Source: Asparagopsis taxiformis (taxonomy: Eukaryota; Rhodophyta; Florideophyceae; Bonnemaisoniales; Bonnemaisoniaceae). From it: 64,000 nt of DNA. Location: the NCBI GenBank assembly GCA_030407315.1, contig JALQPE010002679.1, forward strand, positions 39,132 to 103,131. Reading direction: 5' to 3'. The notes beneath the pieces were generated by a model. The model was not told the origin of the DNA. It worked only from the letters and a program-made list of their open reading frames with translations, and did not search any database. Position numbers and translations under genes: made by a program. Below are positions 56,308 through 64,000 of the stretch, piece by piece (the stretch's first letter is position 1; every line of letters begins with the position of its first letter).

Positions 56308-59300
56308 GTCACGAGCCACCCACATCGCCTGAACCCTTACGTAAAAGGGGGACGACCGACGTCGATGATTGGTCCTCCGCAGGCTCACCGATGAACGAGA
56401 GCTACGTAAAGCTCACGGCCGCGAAGGCCAACTCGAGTCACACGACACCCGACGTGGGGAACGAAGTCCGACGGGACGAACGAACCTCACACGAAGAGGA
56501 AGCCTCGCAGACGAGCGAGACGCGCTACCCGGAAGCACGACGCTTCCGAGCGCGAGAAAGCCAACACGCGGCTTATACGAAGCGTGTCGACGCAAAAGAA
56601 GCCATACGGGCTCACACGATGAAGCGACGAACCGCTAGCGAAGACGTAGACCGCGCGCCGGTCAGGACCGAACCGTTGGTCCTCGACGGGCATACGTGCC
56701 TACTTGCGTCGAAGCATTATATCGTATCCGGAACGATCGGACTAGACCTCAACGTGATGAGGGCGATTACCATCGCGATGGATACGTGCAGCGGCTACAA
56801 CTTGATACGAACAAGTTTACTACCCTACGACTGGGTCGACCGCTGTCTACGTGACGAAGAGCTGCCGAAGCTCGGAGACGCCAACGGGCGACGTTTGCCT
56901 ATCGAAGGCGCCATCCTGCTTCGTGTCAGGCTGGGGAACTCGCTGTTCCGCGTAAAATTCTTCGTAGCCAACACGCTGGCTGTCCCCGTTATAATGGGCA
57001 CGTCGTTCATGTCGAAGCATGTCGATGCTATACGCTGTCGAGCGCAGACAATCGACCTCCATCGGGGGGATACGATACCCATTATCGCGGAGGGCGATAC
57101 GACGACTCCGTACGAGGAGGGGGAGGAGACGAATCCAAACGTGGAGCCCCCGAAACGCCGCGAGCGTAACGCGGCCTCGAATAGGCCGAGCCGAACGTTC
57201 TCGGTTCGCCTGACGAAGTACACGCGTGTACCGGCGATGTCGCAACGGACCGTCAACGTGACGACGGATGCGACCGGACTCGTGTTCCTCGAACCGAAAG
57301 CGTCGGTGCAATTCCGGCATGGGCTGCGCATAGCCAACGGAGTGGTCGACGTAGGACCGAGAGAGACGTTCTCTATTATCGTGTCGAACTTCACGAAGAA
57401 GGACCGCGAATTGCCGAAAGGCGCGACGATTGCGTACGCGGTACGCTCCCCGTTGGGAATCGTCCCACTCAAGCGTGAGGGCGGCGAAGCCCTCGCGAAG
57501 GTTTTGAACCTACCGCTAGTCGACGCGACGACGCGGACAACTACGAACGGGTTGGGCGACGCAACGCCAGACCCGTTGGTCAACGAAAAGGGGAACGACC
57601 CCGCCACGGATTGGCAGTCGACAATCGATTTGTCGCACCTCGACGACGAGGATTTACGAAAGCGCATCAACGAGATGCTAGCTACACATTCGTCAATGTG
57701 GACGAGCGGACGCCTCGGCGAAATCAATGCTACGGAGCATCGAATCGAACTCGAACCGGGCACGCGGCCCATACGTTCAATGCCCTATCGTCAGGGTCCG
57801 GCTCTACGTACGATAGCCGAGGAGCAGATCACGAAGATGCTCAACGAAGGGGTTATCGAACCCGCGTCCAGCGAATGGGCGTCACCAATCGTGTTGGTGC
57901 CGAAGAAGGACGGATCCTTACGTTTCTGTGTCGACTACAGACGTTTGAACGCGAAAACGATCGCTGATTCGTACCCGCTTCCTCGTATGGAAGACTGCCT
58001 CGATTCGTTGGGCGACGCCGCCATCTTCACGACACTCGATTGTAACGCCGGTTACTGGCAAGTGCCCGTCTCCGCCGAGGACCGTGATAAGACAACGTTT
58101 ACGTCTTTCATGGGAACGTATCGCTACGTGCGAATGCCATTCGGGCTACGAAATGCCCCCGCTACGTTTCAGCGGACGTTGGACATCATCCTCTCCGGAG
58201 TACGTTGGCAATCGTGCCTGGTCTACTTAGACGACGTAATCGTCTTTTCGAAAGACCTCGAGTCTCACCTGGGTCACGTTGACCAGGTGCTTTCCCTGCT
58301 ACGCGCAGCGGGAGTAACGTTAAAGCTCACGAAGTGCTCGTTCTTTCAACCACGAGTTGACTACCTGGGGCACGTGATTACCCAGGGAAGCTGCACGTCG
58401 CAGCACGGAACAAGGAAGCCTTTCGTACGGCTACGTTCCCGCGAGACAAGACGCAATGTCGATCGTTTTTGGGCGCGGCCAACGTTTACCGCCGTTTCGT
58501 AAAGGCGTATGCCGAGATCGCTCGGCCACTCAACACGATGTTGAAGAAGGACGCTTCCCCCGATTGGACGAATCCAACTGACGCGCAAACGAATGCGTTC
58601 GAAACCTTGAAGACAATACTGGTGTCGCCACCAGTATTGCACCTTCCGAAGGCGGGACGTCCGTTCATGATCGATACCGACGCGTCGGCGTATCAGCTGG
58701 GAGCTACGTTGCTCCAGCAGCAAAACGAAGATAAGCCCAACGAATGGGTGCCGATTGGGTACTGGTCGAAGACCCTTAACGAAACCGAACGCGGTTACTC
58801 GGCGACCGAGCGCGAGTGCTACTCCGTCGTCTGGGCGATAACGTCGCTCCGACCCTACGTAGAGGGTCAGCGGTTCACCGTACGTACGGACCACGAAGCC
58901 TTACGTTGGCTGATGACGTTGACGGACGCGTCCGGACGACTACTACGATGGAGGCTACGCGTTGCCGAATTCGATTTCGAAGTCACGTACAGGCCTGGGC
59001 GCGTGCACCAGGTACCTGACGCTTTATCACGTGTGATATCTACGTATGACGACGGTCGACCCGTCGACGATGACGTACCATCGTACGGGGACACGGTCCT
59101 CGTGACGACTCGCAGTCGGCGACAACCCACACGAAATGGGCAAGGACGAACGACGTCCGTACGTAAAAAGGCAACGAATGCCAGGGGTCACGACGACCCG
59201 TCGAACGAGACTCGTGATGAACGAACATCGGCCACGACGGCTGGCCACGATGGCCTCGAGTTCAACCGCGACGCGACGCTCGATGACGTTCTCGACGAGG

Positions 59301-61002
59301 AACCGGATTTCCTCGACGAACAGCGCGCTGCCGAAGACGATTCGGCACGCGTGCCACCAGCTGACGTTCAGCTTCCCATTACGAGGGACGAGCTTATCGA
59401 AGCTCAACGCGAGGACACGTTCTGTCAAACGATACTGACACGACAGTCCGAGACGCAGGACGCTGCATTCTTCGAAGGCCACGATGGCCTACTCCGACGC
59501 CGGAACCCTCACGACGAGGAACGTACACAAATCGTTGTGCCGGCTTCGTTGCGGCCGCGGCTGCTGGAGTTAACGCACCACCACGTCCTCGCTGGACACC
59601 CCGGACAAACGCGTATGTACTACACCCTACGGAGGACGTACTACTGGCCCGCGATGGCCGCCGACATCTACGCAACGGTACGAAACTGCGTTGGATGTGC
59701 GAAGAACCGCGTGAAGCTTCGCAAACGGACGAACCCGTTACGTTTATTTCCGGCTACGGAGCCGTTGCGAGACCTATGTATCGACATACTAGGTCCGCTT
59801 ACGAAAACCACGCGTGGTAACCGATTTATCCTCGTGATAACGGACCGCTTCACGAAGCTGACTAGAGTCGTACCTCTACGTAATATCGATTCCGCCAACG
59901 TGGCGAGTGCGTTCGTCAACGCGTGGGTCTTCTCGTATGGACCCCCACGGACACTCATAAGCGACAACGGAAAGCAGTTCGCTGCTAAGTTCTTCCAGCG
60001 CGTTTGCAACGAGATTGGCGTAACGAACGTCTTTACGTCGACGTACCACCCCCAAACGAACGGGCAGGTGGAGCGCTACAACAGGACGATCCTGGCGATG
60101 CTGCGCAATTACGTAAACGAAAACCAGAACGACTGGGATCGATACGCATCGGCGTTAACGTTTGCGTACAACACGCATGTGCATTCGAGCACGGGCACGA
60201 CGCCCTTCGATTTGATTCTCACGAATCCACCGCCACCGCTGGCGCTACACACGTCGGTAACGAACCGCGAACTACCCGACGGGGGAGGGCGAGCCACTTA
60301 CGTGCGTGAGCTCGCCACAACGATGGATAACGCGTATCGAACGCTGAAGGCCGCGCAGGCACGTTATAAACGAAATTTCGACAAACGAGTCCGTGTCTCG
60401 AATCGAAACATCCGTGCGGGAGAATACGTATTCATCGACCCGACGGACGGGACCACGAAGGCACGAAGCTCGGCAACCACGCGTTGGGACCGTTCCGCGT
60501 ACTACGTAACGACGTACGAACGTTCGTCATCCAACGAGGAGACGTAGTTGAACGTGTCAACTCGGACCGCGTTGCGTACGCGCCAACGCCGGCGAACGCG
60601 CCCCCGCCGGAGCCATACGATGCCACCGAGGCAGACCTCGACAAGAACCGCGACGGTCCGGCGTATGTAGTAGACGACCTACTCAACCACCGCGTGAACG
60701 AGGACGGAACGTTAGACTTCCTCGTGAAGTGGGTCGGGTATCGTACCCTACGTGGGAGCCCCGCCGGAACGTATCTGAAGAGAGCGTCTCTCGATACTTC
60801 GCACGCGTGCGACGAGCAACAACGTGAAAGGCCACGACGGCCCCCGAAAACGCACACGAGCGTCGGGTTAAGCGCACGCGTGCGCGACGTTGCACGATGC
60901 AACAAACGAAGGCGACGAGCCGCACGAACGAGAAGCGAAGGCACAGCACAACGAGTGGCCGGGACGTCCACCCTTGCGTTGGGGGGGCGCGATGCGTGCT
61001 AG
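56247..61002 (+). CDS. pol: protease, RT, RNase H, integrase, chromodomain (frameshifted)
   Basis: Overlaps gag by ~60 bases in the -1 frame. The protease segment has IAMDTCSGYNLI (Asp codon 56781-56783), a DTCSG in place of the usual D(T/S)G. Reverse transcriptase has RFCVDYRRLN and the catalytic YLDD at 58224-58235. RNase H has DTDASAYQLG (~58675), ATERECYSVVWA and RTDHEALRWL. Integrase has an H-H-C-C zinc region with CVGC (~59687), then DILGPL (~59779), SDNGKQF (~59959) and NGQVERYNRT (~60060). A chromodomain with FLVKWVGY (~60718) follows. One-base shifts lie near 58386 (RT to RNase H), 60461 (before the GPF segment) and 60741 (inside the chromodomain, where YPTWEP reads in the next frame). 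As written, no single product is possible. Confidence 0.85.
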
Positions 61003-63187
61003 AGCCGTCGCTCTTTTCGTTTTCGACACCATACGTTGGTGGAGGCACGAGCGCCAACGAAAGATTGGACGACGAGTCCACGCGCGGACGATTCACACGA
61101 TGTGAAGAGCCACGACTGGCTCGACAGTGTTGACCGCCCCACGGGCAAAGGTGACGACACCACGGGCCACGGACGGACAACACGTCAGATTTTTCGCGCG
61201 AAAAATTATACTTGGGCCAGCGGGCCATGGGCGCACGGTACGAAACATCGGGCCGATTACAGTGCGCTAATCCGGCCAAATCTCGGGACACGCGTGCCCC
61301 GAAAATTTCGTAATTTTGGCACGTCACGTGAGCCATCGCACGTCCCCGTGGACAGCCGCTGACAACGAGTCGCATCGACCAACGAGGTCAACGCCAAACA
61401 GCTCGCGAGCTAACGGCAACGTGACGCCGGAAGGCGGAGAAACGACGTAGGACGGACGCGTCCCCCAACGAAGATGGCAACGGCCTCATTACGAAACTTC
61501 CCGCACGAAGCGGAACGAAGCTATACGTTAGCCGACGAATTAGACCAACGGGTCTCAGCGCACGAAGCGCGCGAGTGAAGCGTGCGAACGACGAGCCAAC
61601 GAGGCCGCGACGACGGACGGCGAACCGAATCGCCATCGTGAGGCACGACGCCGAACACGGTAGCCACGTACGGCAACCACGGAACGACACAACGGTGTCC
61701 TGCCACGCGGGCATAGCGAATGACGCGCGAAAGCGAAAAGCCCGCCGGCTAGTCGAGACGCACGAGCAAACCCGAAAGGGGTTGACCACGTACGGTCACG
61801 AAGGCTAAGACGCGCACGTCCGCATCGCAAAACGAGAAGCTAACGAGCTTAGACCCCGTTCGAATTCGAAGGCGCGCGCGGCACCGGCCACGTCGGCCAG
61901 GATACGAGCGCGTACGCGGACGTCGCTAACGATAACGACGCACGCCAACGGGCCGAACGTACGAAACGAAATACGAATACGCAACGGCGTACAAGCTGGT
62001 AGCCACGTAAACGGCACAGCTGAAGGCAACGTCTGCCGACGAACCTGGCTCACGTAACAGCCTCAAACGCCCGCGGGCGTGCGAAACGACTTCGTCAATC
62101 GCGTCCCCGTCGGGTTCGCAAGTCGAATAAACTAAATTACGCAACGGCGTAGAGGGAGCATTACGTATGCCCAGTGCACGTCGCACCACATAACGGATGA
62201 GCTAACGAAACGCTCCTCGGACGCCGCGGCGAACGACGCCACCACGCGAAGCGGACTAGCGCAACGGTTGCGCCACCGGCTAACGTGAAGCCGCGGGAAC
62301 GTAAAGTAAGCGCGACGGCGTTAACGGTGTTAACGGCTATACGAAAAGCCAAGCCCGCCGGCAAAGACGTTGTGAACGGAACTGCGACGCACCACACGCA
62401 CCGCCGCGTACACGCAACGGCGTGAAACGTCAAGCCAACTCACGCGCGAGTCGGCCTGACGTTTGGCGAATTTTCCGTCCAGCTCATCGGAGCAAATTAA
62501 AATTGGCACCGACGTGCTACGTGCCAAAGAGCTCGAATGCTCAACGGAATTCGACACCCGACGGGGTCATTCGAACGAGAAGCGACGGCGGAAACGATTT
62601 CCGAGTTAGTTACTAAATGATACGCACGCCAACGGGCTAAACGATCGAGGTTAACGTACCACTCGCAGTGAAAAGCCGCCGCTACGCGCCGCCGCTTAGC
62701 CGAATAGTTACGATTTGTACGAACCTGCCAACGGGCACACGCCGCTGCGAAGCGGAAGACGGCTACGTAAGCCTTACGACACCCGACGGGGTAGACGCCA
62801 CAACAAAAAAATTGTGGGGAGGGGCTTAACGCTAACCCCTCCCCCGCTGCAGACGACCTGCCAACACGTATTACGAAGCTCAACGGAGCCATGCGATTAC
62901 GCAAAGAAACAAACGAAGGTTTACGAAGCAGCTCGATGCTAAAAGCCTACGAGGCCTACGACTAACCACGGAACGATGCCAACGGGCGGGCCGCGATGAT
63001 TACGAAAGAGCCGGAGCGCACGCGCGCGCTCCGGCGCCGTGGCGATTCGATCAGCCAACCGGGCCGCGTACGTTTAAACGAGATTTTTCGGGACAACTGC
63101 CACGTCCGCAGTTGTACCCGAAAAGGCGCCACGGCCCCGTGTCTCAGGCGCGTCCTGAAGGGCCTCGCGTGGCCGGGACGTCCACGT
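61003..63187 (+). other. 3' region of element II copy 2, no gene
   Basis: A 2.2 kb stretch between the chromodomain and the polypurine tract, rich in aacg and acg triplets like the coding region. Open frames exist on both strands but none shows a domain or a start with support. Unlike element I, no antisense gene is evident. It may be untranslated sequence or a fully decayed accessory ORF. Confidence 0.5.
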
Positions 63188-63198
63188 GTGGGGTGGGG
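63188..63198 (+). other. Polypurine tract, element II copy 2
   Basis: The G-rich run gtggggtgggg ends three bases before the 3' LTR. It is the likely plus-strand primer. Confidence 0.55.
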
Positions 63199-63201
63199 CT
63201 G

Positions 63202-63859
63202 TGTAGTATACGTGGCAATTCCGAAATTGTAAATATTTACGTTTTTCCGCGGAATTCGAATCCCGGCGGACACGACCGGCGACAGCAATGCACGAACATT
63301 GCTGGCGCATGCGCGCGCGCAACCGGCACACGTGTGCAACGAACGTACTGGCAACGGCCAACGGACCAACGGGTCCCTACGTGTGACCCACAAGGTCCTT
63401 TCCCATTCGGGGACGTTACGAACAGTGTTTACACTGTAAAGCGATGCCATCGTGGCCATATAGGTATTGGCATCGTGCCGGGAGGGAAAGGGGACAAGAC
63501 AACGATCGAGCAACGGCTCTAGTCTACGACTGACTTCTACGTTTACGTTTACGTTTTGCCTAACGAGGCTTCGTCTCCGTCGAGCTGCGTACTCCCTACC
63601 CATCGCCGCACGTAAGGCTGATTGCGTGTAGTGCCTCCGGGCTTGGTCGAGAGCGCCTCCGGTGACGTACCACCTCGTGTGCTAACGTAATCCTCGCGTG
63701 GATTGTTGCGTCGTGACGCTCGTGTCTACTCGCTAACCACTCTACCTTCCTACCTAACAATACAGTCAAAACACCAGCGGGTGGACTGCTCGTTTCGTTT
63801 CGTTAAGGACAGCGTGTCCGTAGCTCGTACCAGCTATCTAGAACTAACGTGGTTCCACA
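63202..63859 (+). repeat. 3' LTR of element II copy 2
   Basis: Nearly identical to 53149-53799, with three small indels (one adds a gtttac-type repeat unit near 63550). It is followed by the TCGTT target duplication at 63860-63864. Confidence 0.95.
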
Positions 63860-63864
63860 TCGTT
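63860..63864. other. Target-site duplication, right copy (TCGTT)
   Basis: Matches 53144-53148. Removing the element and one copy joins the minus-strand frame across the site (see the flanking dioxygenase pseudogene). Confidence 0.9.
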
Positions 63865-64000
63865 CTCGGCATAGTCAACCAGGCAGTGGCGCGTAGACGT
63901 GAAGCGACCCTCCCCTCATTCCGGTTATTCTCATCTGTTTCATCGTCCCCTGTATTGACAATGGGACTCCACAGCTGCCGGTTCCCAGGTCCTTGTGCAC
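63865..64000 (-). pseudogene. Upstream part of the split dioxygenase pseudogene
   Basis: Across the empty site the minus-strand frame reads RHCLVDYAEN on this side and continues as DETHIDRFKF on the other, in phase. About 15-20 codons remain open here before an in-frame TGA. The sequence runs off the window. This supports the view that the retrotransposon inserted in a formerly coding sequence. Confidence 0.45.

Larger units (their letters stand above)
53149..63859 (+). mobile_element. Ty3/gypsy chromovirus, element II copy 2, complete (10,711 bp)
   Basis: Full structure: TCGTT duplication, 651 bp 5' LTR, primer-binding site, gag, pol (protease, RT, RNase H, integrase, chromodomain), a 2.2 kb 3' region, polypurine tract and 658 bp 3' LTR. 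Read by eye, the LTRs differ only by three small indels, so insertion is recent. The coding frames nevertheless contain several one-base shifts. It inserted in a dioxygenase-like pseudogene. Copy 1 (17070-22138) is an older relative. Confidence 0.95.

Noticed and set aside
61003..63187. Accessory gene in the 3' region of element II copy 2
   Set aside because: Open frames on both strands reflect codon-like acg-rich composition; none shows a domain, and copy 1 lacks this region for comparison.

Overview
The window is eukaryotic nuclear DNA that consists almost entirely of transposable elements, repeats and decayed genes. The evidence is long-terminal-repeat (LTR) retrotransposons of the Ty3/gypsy chromovirus type, CACTA-type DNA transposon ends, large satellite-like arrays and no operon structure. 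The host cannot be named from sequence alone. A red alga, oomycete or fungus would all fit intron-poor transposon ORFs of this kind, and I do not choose between them. No ordinary cellular gene is intact. The only two long undamaged ORFs (24745-28437 and 29040-32564) are interpreted as transposon genes.

Layout. 1-3700: decayed sequence, including a glutamine-rich coding remnant and, on the minus strand, a recognisable TrmN6-like methyltransferase remnant. 3700-14956: a 5'-truncated chromovirus (element I) with a broken pol, a long 3' region holding ~400 bp tandem repeats and a series of antisense ORFs, then a polypurine tract and a putative 1.27 kb LTR. 14957-16427: a minus-strand adenine-methyltransferase-like gene fragment, cut on one side by that LTR and on the other by a CACTA end. 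16428-17069: a CACTA terminus. 17070-22138: a second chromovirus family (element II, copy 1) with a solo-LTR-like insertion inside its gag, cut in reverse transcriptase by another CACTA end at 22139. 22139-32564: subterminal repeats, a Tnp2-like CACTA transposase, and a companion ORF with a ParB-like core at its N-terminal end and a 2-oxoglutarate/Fe(II) dioxygenase-like domain at its C-terminus. 32854-33580: another CACTA terminus with a 35 bp tandem array. 35420-37575: a decayed paralogue of the companion ORF. 37900-42714: four clusters of an almost perfect 37 bp palindrome, set in dispersed and tandem repeats. 46790-47284: an inverted CACTA terminus matching the one at 16428. 48132-49122: a third, decayed companion paralogue. 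50690-52070: ~388 bp tandem repeats. 52508-53148 and 63865-64000: a decayed dioxygenase gene split by a complete element II copy (53149-63859) with near-identical LTRs and a TCGTT target duplication.

How it fits together. Several insertions can be ordered by nesting: CACTA terminus, then element II copy 1, then a solo LTR and a second CACTA element inside it. The most unusual theme is that enzymes acting on nucleic-acid bases, or plausibly so, recur beside the transposons: the ParB-like/dioxygenase protein (three copies), a separate dioxygenase pseudogene, and two adenine-methyltransferase-like remnants. The ParB-like/dioxygenase companion of the CACTA transposase is the best candidate for an undescribed system. 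Its function is inferred only from fold-level motifs.
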